Shown here piece by piece: positions 55,420 to 63,897 of a stretch of 64,000 bases of DNA. This stretch comes from Novosphingobium sp. Leaf2. Lineage in GTDB: Bacteria; Pseudomonadota; Alphaproteobacteria; Sphingomonadales; Sphingomonadaceae. Below the pieces are notes generated by a model. That model was not told the DNA's origin, made no database searches, and saw only the letters and a program-made list of their open reading frames with translations. Each line of letters begins with the position of its first letter. The first letter of the stretch is position 1. The position numbers and the translations under genes were made by a program. The stretch covers positions 47,818 to 111,817 of the forward strand of contig NZ_LMJY01000003.1 of NCBI RefSeq assembly GCF_001421325.1, written 5' to 3'.

Positions 55420-55923
55420 TTAGCTGCCGTTGGCCGCTGAGGACGCAATGACTTCCGCGATCTTCAAGATCGGCCCGCCCGGGTAGTGGCAGTAACCGAG
55501 CACCATCATCGCACGCGGCCACTCAGTTTCACATTGTCCGATGATGCCAACCATCGTGTAGCGCGCAGCACGTTGAGGAGCATGCTCAAGAACCTCCTCG
55601 CGGGCGTAGATGCCAATGCGATGACCACGGAGTGACCTATCAGAGTTTGATCCATCAGCGTTGCCTTGGCTCGCACGCTTAAAGAGGGCGCGGCCTGCCC
55701 AGAAACCTTGGAACGCCACACAGGTGCCGTTCAGCCCTTCACCTCGCCGCAGCACGTCGTCGAACGTGAGATGGATGGCATTCGCGCGATTGCATTTCGC
55801 CGGATCAGACCACGCCCCGAGTATCACGTCCTCTGAGTTGTCAGCCGGGTTGCCGACCGTCTGCGCGGTAGCGGTTGTCGCGAATACCGCAGCGGCGGCT
55901 ACCATAAAAAAGCGAGCGTGCAT
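55420..55923 (-). CDS. Secreted protein of unknown function
   Basis: 167 residues from ATG 55923 with a clear signal peptide (cut after TATA, about residue 20). The mature part has four cysteines (PAKCNRANAIHL, NGTCVAFQGFW, IGQCETEW, LGYCHYPGG), probably two disulfides. GC content is lower than around it. I do not recognise the family; the GTCVAFQGFWAGRALF segment recalls small periplasmic barrel proteins but this is weak. Monocistronic. Confidence 0.75.
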   Translation of the reverse strand: MHARFFMVAAAAVFATTATAQTVGNPADNSEDVILGAWSDPAKCNRANAIHLTFDDVLRRGEGLNGTCVAFQGFWAGRALFKRASQGNADGSNSDRSLRGHRIGIYAREEVLEHAPQRAARYTMVGIIGQCETEWPRAMMVLGYCHYPGGPILKIAEVIASSAANGS

Positions 55924-56025
55924 GGTTATAACTACCACGTGTCCCCATGTCCGCTAGGGGGCGAAACCCGAAATTCCCGTTACGCCCAAACGGCAGCCAA
56001 AAACTGCCACCCAACCCTGCGCCTT

Positions 56026-57786
56026 CTAAGTCTCTCGTCGTTCGCGGCTGGGTTGGGTCAAAATCCGGTCGCGGGCGGATTTCAGGTCGCCGGAGGCGTA
56101 TTGCGCGGAGAGGCGTTCCTTATCGCGCGCGCGGTAGGTTTCTTCGGCCTTGGCGATGGTTTCCAGCCCGACGTCCAGCCCGCGCAGCGCGCGGCGGGCC
56201 AGCACCACTGCCGATTCCAGCACCTCGCGCGACATCGAGGTGAGCGGCGCGTCCTTCAGGCGCAGCAGGGCGCGCCGGTCGAATACGCGGGCGTGGATCT
56301 GGGCGTTGGGAAACGCGGTGTGCACGGCGTGGATGAACGCCTCGGTCAACTGGTCGCCATCGATGCAGAACACGATCAGTTCCGCTTCCGCCGCGCCCGC
56401 CTGGCGCAGCAGGTCGATGCGGGTGCCATCGCCGAAATAGACTTTGGCACCGAACCCTTCCGCCACGTCGATCATCTCGATGTCGGTATCGATCAGCGTC
56501 ACTTCGATCTCGGCGGCGATGAGCATCTGCGCCACCGTCTGCCCGAAGCGGCCATACCCCACGATCAGCGCGTTGGCGCCATCGTCCTGCGGGCCATCGC
56601 GCTCCTGCTTGGACACGGGGCGTTCGCGAATGCGGCTGGTGGCCATCATCAGGAACGGCGTTGTGACCATCGAGAGGGTGACGATCGCGCCGAACAGGCT
56701 GGCGGCTTCCGATCCGATCAGCATCGCATTGCTGGCCTGCGCGAACAGCACGAAGCCGAATTCGCCGCCCTGGCTCAGCAGAAGGCCCAGCGCCAGCGCG
56801 CTGCGCCATTCCATGCGGAACAGCAGGCCAAGGGTAAAGATCACGCCCGACTTCACCGCGATCAGCGCCAGCGCCATCGAGATCACGAACAGCGGGCGCT
56901 CGGCGATGGCGGACAAGTCCAGCATCATGCCCACCGACATGAAGAACAGGCCCAGCAGAATCGAGCGGAACGGCTCGACGTCCGCTTCCAGTTCATGCCG
57001 GTAGGGCGAATCGGCCAGCATCACCCCGGCGATGAACGCGCCCAGCGCGGTGGACAGGCCCAGCGCCTGCATCAGCGCCGCCGATGCGATCACCGTGAAC
57101 AGGGCGGCGAACACGAACATCTCGCGCTCGCCCAGATTGCCGATCAGGCGGAACAGCGGGCGGATCACGAAGCGCCCCGCCAGGATCAGCCCGGCGATCG
57201 CGGCCACCGTCTCCAGCCCCAGCATCCAGCCCGGGGGTCCTGACGGCAGCGCCGGGTTGCGGTTCATCGCTGCGATGATCGTGATCAGCGGGATGATCGA
57301 CAGGTCCTGGAACAGCAGGATCGCGAAAGACCGCTCCCCGAAAGGCGTGTGCAGGCGGCCTGCGCTTTGCAGCATCGGCAGCACCTGCGCGGTGGACGAC
57401 AGGCCCAGCGGCAGGCCCAGTGCCAGCGAGGCGGCCAGGCTGAACCCGGCGATAAAGTGGATGATCCCCGTCACCGCCAGTCCGCACAGCGCGACTTGCA
57501 GGAAGCCCAACCCGAAAATCTCGTGCCGCATCCGCCACAGCCGGGTGGGGGCAAGCTCCAGGCCGACGATGAACAGCAGTAGCGTGATGCCCAGTTCGGC
57601 CACGCCCATCTTGCTTTCCGCGCCGCCAATCAGGCCCAGCACATAAGGGCCCAGCACCGCGCCCGTCAGCAGGAACCCCAAGGTGGCACCCAGCCCCAGC
57701 CGGCGGAACACCAGCACGAAAATAAGCGCGGTCCCCAGCAGGAGGGAACCGTCCCGCAGCAGGAATTCCTGGGCATGTTCTTGCAT
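56026..57786 (-). CDS. CPA2 cation:proton antiporter with TrkA-N domain (KefB/KefC-like)
   Basis: 586 residues. Residues 1-390 form about 12 helices of the Na/H-exchanger fold (GATLGFLLTGAVLGPYVLGLI, LFQDLSIIPLI, GAFIAGVMLADSPYRHELEADVEPF). Residues about 400-530 form a Rossmann NAD-binding domain (LIVGYGRFGQTVAQMLI), as in glutathione-gated potassium efflux systems. A KefF/KefG quinone reductase gene is not adjacent, so gating is uncertain. Followed on the same strand by nothing closer than the secreted protein gene. Confidence 0.93.
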   Translation of the reverse strand: MQEHAQEFLLRDGSLLLGTALIFVLVFRRLGLGATLGFLLTGAVLGPYVLGLIGGAESKMGVAELGITLLLFIVGLELAPTRLWRMRHEIFGLGFLQVALCGLAVTGIIHFIAGFSLAASLALGLPLGLSSTAQVLPMLQSAGRLHTPFGERSFAILLFQDLSIIPLITIIAAMNRNPALPSGPPGWMLGLETVAAIAGLILAGRFVIRPLFRLIGNLGEREMFVFAALFTVIASAALMQALGLSTALGAFIAGVMLADSPYRHELEADVEPFRSILLGLFFMSVGMMLDLSAIAERPLFVISMALALIAVKSGVIFTLGLLFRMEWRSALALGLLLSQGGEFGFVLFAQASNAMLIGSEAASLFGAIVTLSMVTTPFLMMATSRIRERPVSKQERDGPQDDGANALIVGYGRFGQTVAQMLIAAEIEVTLIDTDIEMIDVAEGFGAKVYFGDGTRIDLLRQAGAAEAELIVFCIDGDQLTEAFIHAVHTAFPNAQIHARVFDRRALLRLKDAPLTSMSREVLESAVVLARRALRGLDVGLETIAKAEETYRARDKERLSAQYASGDLKSARDRILTQPSRERRET

Positions 57787-57880
57787 TACGGCCTTTCAGG
57801 TCGGCAGGGTGGCGCGGTTGGCCGGGTGCCTCTTAGGGCCGGGCAAGCGCAAACGGAACACCCGGTTCAAAAGTCCTTCA

Positions 57881-60286
57881 TCACAACGGATTGCCGTTTT
57901 CATCCCGGTAGATATCGCGCCGACCAACGTGGTTGGCAGGGCCCACGAAGCCATCGTTCTCCATGCGCTCCACCCACTTGGCGGCGGTATTGTAGCCGAC
58001 GCCCATCTGCCGCTGCAGCCACGAGACCGAGACCTTCTGGTTCTCGAACACCAGATGGCAGACCTGCCGGTACTTGCGTTCTTCGGGCGCATCGGATGCG
58101 GTGGCGTCGAGGTCGTCGAAGCCGAAGCTGCCTTCCTCGGGCTCCTCGGTCACGGCGTCGATGTAGTCGGGCTTGCCTTGCGTGCGCCAGTAGGTCGCCA
58201 CGCGCTCCACCTCCTCGTCGGACACGAAGGGGCCGTGGACGCGCTTGATGGGGTCGGAACTAGGCTTGTAGAGCATGTCACCCTTGCCAAGCAATTGCTC
58301 TGCCCCCTGCTCGCCCAGGATCGTGCGGCTGTCGATCCGGCTGGTGACGGCGAACGAGACGCGGGTGGGCAGGTTGGCCTTGATGACGCCGGTGATCACG
58401 TCCACCGACGGGCGCTGGGTGGCCATGATGAGGTGGATGCCGGCTGCGCGACTTTTCTGAGACAGGCGCTGGATCAGCACCTCGATCTCCTTGCCCACGG
58501 TAACCATGAGGTCGGCCAGTTCGTCGACGATGAGCACGATCTGCGGCAGCGTCTGGTAATCGAGCTGGCGGTCCTCGTACAATTCCTCGCCGGTGTCGGG
58601 ATCGAAGCCGATCTGGATGCGGCGGCCCAGCGGCTTGCCCTTGGCGGCGGCGGTGCGCACCTTTTCATTGAAGCTGGCGAGATTGCGCACCGAAATCTCG
58701 CTCATCTGGCGATAGCGGCGCTCCATTTCCTCGACCGCCCATTTCAGCGCGCGGATCGCCTTGGGCGGCTCGGTCACCACCGGCGAGAGCAGGTGCGGAA
58801 TGTCGTCGTAGCTTTTGAGTTCGAGCACCTTGGGATCGACGAGGATCAGGCGGCACTGGGCGGGCGTCAGCCGATACAACAGCGAGAGCAGGATCGCGTT
58901 CAAGCCCACCGATTTGCCCGACCCGGTGGTGCCCGCCACCAGCAAGTGCGGCATCGTGGCAAGATCGGCGACCACCGGCTCACCGGCGATGTCCTTGCCC
59001 AGGATGATCGGCAGCATGCCCTTGTGGTGCGCGAAGGCTTCGGACGCGACCATTTCCTTGAACGACACCATCTGCCGGTCCGCGTTGGGCAGTTCGATGC
59101 CCATCACGGTGCGCCCGGGGATGGAGGACACGCGCGCGGAAATGGCGGACATGTTACGGGCGATGTCGTCCGCCAGGCCGATCACGCGGCTGGCCTTGAT
59201 GCCGGGCGCGGGTTCCAGTTCGTACATGGTGACGACCGGGCCGGTACGCACGGCGGTGATCTCGCCCTTGACGTTAAAATCGTCGAGCACGGTTTCAAGC
59301 AGGCGCGCATTGCGCTCAAGGCTCAGCTTGTCGACCTTGGGCTGCGAATTGGGCTGCGGGTCGGCCAGCAATTCCAGTCCGGGCAGTTCGTACTTGTCGA
59401 ACATGTCCTTCTGGCGGCTGGCGGTGCCGAACTGCGCGGGCGTTGGCGCAGCGCTGGGATCGCTGATCTCGGGCGCCTTGCGCGCCGGGGCAGCGCTGGC
59501 CAGGGGCATTTCCGCGATCCGCAAGGGCGCTTCGGCGCGTTCTGCTTTATCGGCCTTGTGCGCCTTGGCGCGCGGTTCCTTCTCCTTGCCGGGCTTGAAC
59601 GGCAGCGCCTCAGGCGCCGGCAATCCGATCGGCAGACGCCCGATGCGGCCCGGCAGCGTAAGCAGGCGCGCCCAGTCCAGCGCAAAGACGCGGCCTGCCA
59701 GCACTACGCCGCCGCCAAGGCACACCAGCGCCAGCGCCAGCACGACCCAGTTCTGCAGGGCCTGAGGGGCGAGCCCTGCCAGCGCAGTGACGCCCTTTGC
59801 GCCCAGCAGCCCGGAAATCCCGCCCATCGATGCCGGCAGGCTGCCACCGGGCTGGGTGAACCACAGCGACAGCACGGTGGCGATCAGCAGCATCGCCAGC
59901 GCCAGCGTGCCGAACGGCGCCCACCAGCGCTGGTGGGTATGCTCCACGTCGCTGTCGTCCTCTTCCACCAGCAGCCACAGCTTGCGGCCGAACACGTACA
60001 GCATCGGCACCAGCAGGGCAGAGACCGGGCCGAACAGGAACAACGCGCGCTCGGCGGTCCACGCGCCGGTCGGCCCCATCCAGTTCTGCACGTCACCGCC
60101 CGCCGCCGTGGAGGTGGACGGATCGGTCTGGTGATAGCTGGCCAGCGCCAGCGCCAGGAACACCATGGCCGCGAACAGCGCCAGCGCGCCGGCCAGTTCT
60201 CCGGCACGGCGCAGCGAGCGCTTCAGTACGGCGCGCCAGTCCGGCTTGGCGATTCGCCGACCGGGCGCGATGGGGCGGGTAGCCAT
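57881..60286 (-). CDS. ftsK: DNA translocase FtsK
   Basis: 801 residues. The N-terminus has four or five membrane helices (residues 25-190), followed by a Pro/Lys-rich linker and the motor: Walker A GTTGSGKSVGLN, Walker B IVLIVDELADLM, and the C-terminal gamma winged helix that reads KOPS (RQVCHLVFENQKVSVSWLQRQM, GYNTAAKWVERME). It couples chromosome dimer resolution to septation. ATG 60286 gives MATRPIAPGRR. The window's longest antisense frame (57683-60403) is only its shadow. Confidence 0.97.
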   Translation of the reverse strand: MATRPIAPGRRIAKPDWRAVLKRSLRRAGELAGALALFAAMVFLALALASYHQTDPSTSTAAGGDVQNWMGPTGAWTAERALFLFGPVSALLVPMLYVFGRKLWLLVEEDDSDVEHTHQRWWAPFGTLALAMLLIATVLSLWFTQPGGSLPASMGGISGLLGAKGVTALAGLAPQALQNWVVLALALVCLGGGVVLAGRVFALDWARLLTLPGRIGRLPIGLPAPEALPFKPGKEKEPRAKAHKADKAERAEAPLRIAEMPLASAAPARKAPEISDPSAAPTPAQFGTASRQKDMFDKYELPGLELLADPQPNSQPKVDKLSLERNARLLETVLDDFNVKGEITAVRTGPVVTMYELEPAPGIKASRVIGLADDIARNMSAISARVSSIPGRTVMGIELPNADRQMVSFKEMVASEAFAHHKGMLPIILGKDIAGEPVVADLATMPHLLVAGTTGSGKSVGLNAILLSLLYRLTPAQCRLILVDPKVLELKSYDDIPHLLSPVVTEPPKAIRALKWAVEEMERRYRQMSEISVRNLASFNEKVRTAAAKGKPLGRRIQIGFDPDTGEELYEDRQLDYQTLPQIVLIVDELADLMVTVGKEIEVLIQRLSQKSRAAGIHLIMATQRPSVDVITGVIKANLPTRVSFAVTSRIDSRTILGEQGAEQLLGKGDMLYKPSSDPIKRVHGPFVSDEEVERVATYWRTQGKPDYIDAVTEEPEEGSFGFDDLDATASDAPEERKYRQVCHLVFENQKVSVSWLQRQMGVGYNTAAKWVERMENDGFVGPANHVGRRDIYRDENGNPL

Positions 60287-60391
60287 GGTCTTTGCACATT
60301 CCCCTGGGGTTCGGGCGCGTTTATGCGGCGCGGGGGGACTGCGCGTCAAGAATGGAGCGGGAACGCGGCTGTGGAGGCCGCGCGGGGACGC

Positions 60392-60679
60392 TCAATGAAT
60401 TGAGATGATCCCGTCCACCGCGCGCCATTCCTGCGGGCCGATCAGGTGGTTGTGCGCCACCCGCACCGAATGGAGCGGGCCTTCGATCTCGCGCGTCCAG
60501 TAGTCCAGGAAATCGCGCAGGGCCGGAAAACGCGGGGCCACGTCATACTGCTGGAAGGCGAACATCTGCAGCAGGCTGCGATGATCTGGCAGAAAATAGT
60601 GAATCTGGATTGTCGACAGGCCATAGCCTGCGAGTTGGGCGCGGAAATCCGCTGACACAGTATCCGGTCGGGATGGCAT
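60392..60679 (-). CDS. usg: Usg family protein
   Basis: 95 residues. ADFRAQLAGYGLSTIQIHYFLPDHRSLLQMF, YDVAPRFPALRDFLDYW and GPLHSVRVAHNHLIGP are the whole of the alphaproteobacterial Usg family (often next to asd or trpF in other genomes), function unknown. ATG 60679 is preceded by GAAGGAGGACC, a very strong ribosome site. Upstream of ftsK on the same strand with 106 bp between. Confidence 0.92.
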   Translation of the reverse strand: MPSRPDTVSADFRAQLAGYGLSTIQIHYFLPDHRSLLQMFAFQQYDVAPRFPALRDFLDYWTREIEGPLHSVRVAHNHLIGPQEWRAVDGIISIH

Positions 60680-60779
60680 GGTCCTCCTTCCCGCACCGCC
60701 CCTTGTGCGGTGCAGCACGAGAAGAATGACACAACGATTACGCCAGTCAAGATACTGCGCGCATGGGGAAATCAGCCCG

Positions 60780-61418
60780 TCAGGCCGGCTTCGTGGCAAC
60801 GGCGGAGGCGCATTTTTCGCTGGTCTGCTTGCCACCGCCGCCCAGCAGGGTGATCGCCAGGAAACCGGCGACGACCAGCACCACGAACGCGGCGGTCACT
60901 TTGCCCAGATGCTTGTCGATCACCGCCTTGATCGGCGCGCCGAACAGGCGGAACAGCACACCCACGATCATGAAGCTGATCGCGCGCGACACGATCGAGG
61001 CCCCCAGGAACACCCACAAGTTCATGCCGATGAAGCCGGCGGTGATCGTCAGCAGCTTGAACGGGATGGGCGTTGCGCCCTTGATCATGATGATTTCCGC
61101 GCCGTAATCGCGCAAGTAGCACGCGGCCTTGGGGAAACTTTGCGACAAGCCAAGCATCCGCAGCATCGCTTCACCGAACGCGGCGTAAGCGAAGTGGCCG
61201 ATCGCATAGCCCAGCAGCCCGCCCGTGACCGACGCCAGCGTGGCGATGGCGGCGAAGCGGATCGCCTTTTTCGGCTCGGCCAGACACATCAGGCCCAGCA
61301 GCGGGTGCGGTGGCACCGGGAAGAAGCTGGCCTCCATGAACGCGAAAGCGGCCAGCCACCACTGCGCATGGCGGTGCGCCGCCTTGGCCATGGTCCAGTC
61401 GTATAAGCGGCGCAGCAT
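60780..61418 (-). CDS. YqaA/DedA-family membrane protein (SNARE-associated domain)
   Basis: 212 residues from ATG 61418. About five helices with FMEASFFPVPPHPLLGLMCLAEP, TGGLLGYAIGHFAY and GATPIPFKLLTITAGFIGMN, the proline-rich re-entrant motifs of the DedA/VTT superfamily that is linked to lipid scrambling and envelope function. The YqaA subgroup is short and lacks the DedA N-terminal acidic pair. Separate from the GTA genes by a 200-bp promoter gap. Confidence 0.9.
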   Translation of the reverse strand: MLRRLYDWTMAKAAHRHAQWWLAAFAFMEASFFPVPPHPLLGLMCLAEPKKAIRFAAIATLASVTGGLLGYAIGHFAYAAFGEAMLRMLGLSQSFPKAACYLRDYGAEIIMIKGATPIPFKLLTITAGFIGMNLWVFLGASIVSRAISFMIVGVLFRLFGAPIKAVIDKHLGKVTAAFVVLVVAGFLAITLLGGGGKQTSEKCASAVATKPA

Positions 61419-61512
61419 TGCGGTCAGTCCCCCGGTAAATCCGGTGCCCTGATTACGAGGCGCGCCGCATTGCGGCAAGAACGAAGCGTATAACCATTTT
61501 GGTACTTTTATC

Positions 61513-61541
61513 TTGACATTGACGATCCGTTTCGGTAAACG
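61513..61541 (+). promoter_or_regulatory. Candidate sigma-70-type promoter and small dyad before the GTA terminase genes
   Basis: TTGACA at 61513-61518 and TAAACG at 61536-61541 are 17 bp apart, 78 bp before the g1 start. The dyad CGTTT (61529-61533) / AAACG (61537-61541) covers the -10 element, and a related CGAAACGG occurs again near 61602, so a repressor site is possible. Confidence 0.5.
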
Positions 61542-61618
61542 ACAGAAACAGTGAGGGCAGCGGATCACTTCGACACCGCCGGTTCCACGCTCCTCTTTTC
61601 ACGAAACGGAACAGCACG

Positions 61619-62131
61619 ATGGCGGACATTGCTCCTTCGCGCCGGCGCACACCTGCGCTCCGCAAAGATACGCCCAAAAGGAAATGGCGTCGCACGTTCC
61701 TGGCCGAACTTGCGGCCACCTCCAACGTCGCCGCCTCCGCACGCAAGGCGGCCGTAAGCACCGCCCGCGCATACGAAGCGCGCCGTGCGGACCCGGTCTT
61801 CTACCGCGAGTGGCAGGAGGCCTTGTGCGAAGGCTATGATCTGCTGGAAATGAACCTGCTCCATCGCCTGCGCGAAGGTGAGGTAAAGCCGGCCCCCGGC
61901 GCCAAGCGCGGCACCCGCGTATTCGACAACGCCACCGCGCTGCGCCTGCTGGTCGCCCACCGCGAAACCGCCGCGCGCCAGCGTGCGGTCACCGAAAACC
62001 GCAACTCCGAGGCGATCGTCGATGCGATCAACGCCAAGATCGAGAAGATCAAGCAGCGCCGCCTCGCCGCCGCCGCGGTTCCAGCCAGCCCCATTCCGGC
62101 CAGTGAAGCGATCGTCGATGCAGGTCAGTGA
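61619..62131 (+). CDS. Gene transfer agent terminase small subunit-like protein (g1)
   Basis: 170 residues. A basic N-terminus and a helix-turn-helix-like segment (FLAELAATSNVAASARKAAVSTARAYEARRADP, FYREWQEAL) match the DNA-recognition half of phage-type terminases. The position directly before the large subunit, with a 14-base overlap, matches RcGTA orfg1-g2. The expected job is DNA selection for packaging with the large subunit. Confidence 0.85.
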   Translation: MADIAPSRRRTPALRKDTPKRKWRRTFLAELAATSNVAASARKAAVSTARAYEARRADPVFYREWQEALCEGYDLLEMNLLHRLREGEVKPAPGAKRGTRVFDNATALRLLVAHRETAARQRAVTENRNSEAIVDAINAKIEKIKQRRLAAAAVPASPIPASEAIVDAGQ

Positions 62132-63443
62132 GCATCTCGCAACGCTCGAAGCCCTGCCTCTTGCAGAACGCCGCGCCGAACTGCTCAAATTCAATGACAA
62201 GGAGCAGGACGAACTGCTCACCCACTGGAAAATCTGGGCCCGGCCCGAACAGCTGCCCCCGCCGGGAGACTGGCGCACGTGGCTGGTGATGGCCGGGCGC
62301 GGGTTCGGCAAGACCCGCGCCGGGGCAGAATGGGTGCGCGCGCTGGCCGATGCCGATCCGGCGGTGCGCATCGCGCTGGTGGGTGCAACGATGCCCGAAG
62401 TGCGCGCGGTGATGGTGGAGGGCGAAAGCGGCCTGCTGGCGGTGTGCCCGCAGCGCCATCGCCCGCACTTCGAACCCTCGCTACGCCGGCTGGTATGGCC
62501 CAATGGGGCGCAGGCGGTGCTCTATTCGGCGCAGGAGCCCGAAGCCCTGCGCGGCCCCCAGCACAGCCATGCCTGGTGCGACGAGGTGGCCAAGTGGGAC
62601 AATGCTTCGGCGCGCGCCACCCGCGCCTGGGACAACCTACTGCTGGGCCTGCGCCTTGGTGAGCAGCCGCGCGTGCTGGCCACCACCACGCCGCGGGCGG
62701 TGCCGCTGGTGCAGCGCCTGATGGCCGAGCCCGCGAACGATCTGGCCGTCACCCGCGGATCGACGGAGGACAACCGCGTCAACCTGCCCGCCCGTTTCGT
62801 GGCGGACATCCGCCGCAGCTTCGGCCGCTCGCTGCTGGGGCGGCAGGAACTGGACGGCGAACTGATTGCCGACATCGAAGGCGCCTTGTGGACCCGCGCA
62901 CTGCTGGAACGCTGCCGGGTGCAGGCCTCGCATGAGATGGCGCGCATCGTCGTTGCCGTCGATCCGCCCGCTTCGGCCACCGGAGACGCCTGCGGCATCG
63001 TTGTCGCCGGACTGGCGGCGGATGGCACCGCGCACGTGCTGGCCGACGCATCGGTTGAACGGTGCGGCCCGGAACGCTGGGCCCGCGCGGTTGCGGCTAC
63101 GGCGGACGCCTGGCGCGCCGACCGCGTGGTGGCCGAGGCGAACCAGGGCGGCGCGATGGTCGGATCAGTGCTGCGCGCGGCGCAAGTGTCCTTGCCGCTG
63201 CGGCTGGTGCACGCCAGCCGGGGCAAGGTGGCCCGCGCCGAACCGGTCGCCGCCTTGTATGAAGCGGGCCGGGTGCATCATGCCGGCATCTTCCCTGCGC
63301 TGGAAGACGAATTGTGCGGACTGATCGCCGGCGGCGCGTACCAGGGCCCCGGTCGTTCGCCGGACCGCGCCGATGCGCTGGTGTGGGCCCTCACCGAACT
63401 GATGCTGGGCATGACCGCGCAGCCAAGGGTTCGGATTACATGA
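62118..63443 (+). CDS. Gene transfer agent terminase large subunit (g2)
   Basis: 441 residues from ATG 62118. ATPase part: Walker A GRGFGKTRAGAEW (60-66 core), Walker B HAWCDEVAKW, LATTTPRAVPLVQRL. Nuclease part: IVVAVDPPASATGDACGI with the first metal Asp and DRADALVWALTELML at the end. This is the headful-packaging terminase of RcGTA-like elements. In intact clusters the portal gene follows immediately; here a hairpin closes the transcript right at the stop, so the enzyme may be orphaned. Confidence 0.93.
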   Translation: MQVSEHLATLEALPLAERRAELLKFNDKEQDELLTHWKIWARPEQLPPPGDWRTWLVMAGRGFGKTRAGAEWVRALADADPAVRIALVGATMPEVRAVMVEGESGLLAVCPQRHRPHFEPSLRRLVWPNGAQAVLYSAQEPEALRGPQHSHAWCDEVAKWDNASARATRAWDNLLLGLRLGEQPRVLATTTPRAVPLVQRLMAEPANDLAVTRGSTEDNRVNLPARFVADIRRSFGRSLLGRQELDGELIADIEGALWTRALLERCRVQASHEMARIVVAVDPPASATGDACGIVVAGLAADGTAHVLADASVERCGPERWARAVAATADAWRADRVVAEANQGGAMVGSVLRAAQVSLPLRLVHASRGKVARAEPVAALYEAGRVHHAGIFPALEDELCGLIAGGAYQGPGRSPDRADALVWALTELMLGMTAQPRVRIT

Positions 63444-63466
63444 GGGAGGCCCGAAAGCCTCCCTCA
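63441..63466 (+). terminator. Perfect hairpin overlapping the terminase stop codon
   Basis: TGAGGGAGGC (63441-63450) and GCCTCCCTCA (63457-63466) are exact complements around CCGAAA. The first arm starts with the terminase TGA. The downstream bases (TCACCCAGCC) give no U-tract. A GNRA-like CCGAAA loop is very stable, which supports a 3' end or barrier. Confidence 0.7.
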
Positions 63467-63499
63467 TCACCCAGCCAATGTTCAAAAGTTAAAGTAAAA

Positions 63500-63664
63500 C
63501 TAGGCCAACAAGCCGCAGATCACGGCTTCAGCCTCTTCCTGAGCAACCCACAAGTGAAAGTGACCAGACATGGAGTGTGCGATGCAATTGTAATCCGCAT
63601 CACATACAAACCAGTGCCAATCATTCCACATGTCGGGAAGGAAATAGGACTTCAAGTCGTGCAT
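63500..63664 (-). CDS. 54-residue aromatic- and cysteine-rich protein of unknown function
   Basis: ATG 63664 has GGAGG seven bases upstream, an ideal ribosome site, and the frame closes with TAG at 63500-63502. The product is rich in Trp, His and Cys (YFLPDMWNDWHWFVCDADYNCIAH, SGHFHLWVAQEEAEAV) and has no signal peptide. Base composition is far less GC-rich than the flanking terminase gene. I know no family; it lies in the insertion next to an IS5 element, so it is probably acquired. Confidence 0.6.
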   Translation of the reverse strand: MHDLKSYFLPDMWNDWHWFVCDADYNCIAHSMSGHFHLWVAQEEAEAVICGLLA

Positions 63665-63764
63665 TCCGAACCTCCAAACAAAAGAAGGTTGGATGGCAAG
63701 ACAAAACCAAAGTGCATCTGATTGTCAAATACATGCCTGCCGCTCAGCAGTTAATATTGCCTTT

Positions 63765-63890
63765 CTAGCTTTGCGGTACGGTAAGGAAGTGATCAATCAG
63801 CCCTTCAATTGTGTCAGCTAAGTCCTGTTTCTTCGAAACTACGGCGGAATATTGCGATTCATTGTTCGCCTCCCCTTTCGGCTGGGAGAA
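63765..63890 (-). pseudogene. Open fragment of a protein-like reading frame, start lost
   Basis: A frame of 41 codons ends with TAG at 63765-63767 and encodes protein-like sequence (PKGEANNESQYSAVVSKK, DLADTIEGLIDHFLTVPQS) but has no ATG, GTG or TTG at its head; an in-frame TGA lies at 63891-63893, a few bases from the IS end. GGGGAGG followed by ATG (63868 region) starts a different frame of only seven codons. A frameshifted or IS-damaged gene end fits best, and chance is possible. Confidence 0.35.
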
Positions 63891-63897
63891 TCAGGCT

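Noticed and set aside
57683..60403. 906-codon plus-strand frame
   Set aside because: Antisense of ftsK; its length comes from GC-rich codon bias, not from coding.
61619..63443. Integrated prophage
   Set aside because: Only terminase genes of gene-transfer-agent type are present; no integrase, repressor or attachment sites seen.
63314..63721. 135-codon plus-strand frame at the terminase end
   Set aside because: It overlaps the terminase 3' end in another frame and crosses the hairpin; no ribosome site.
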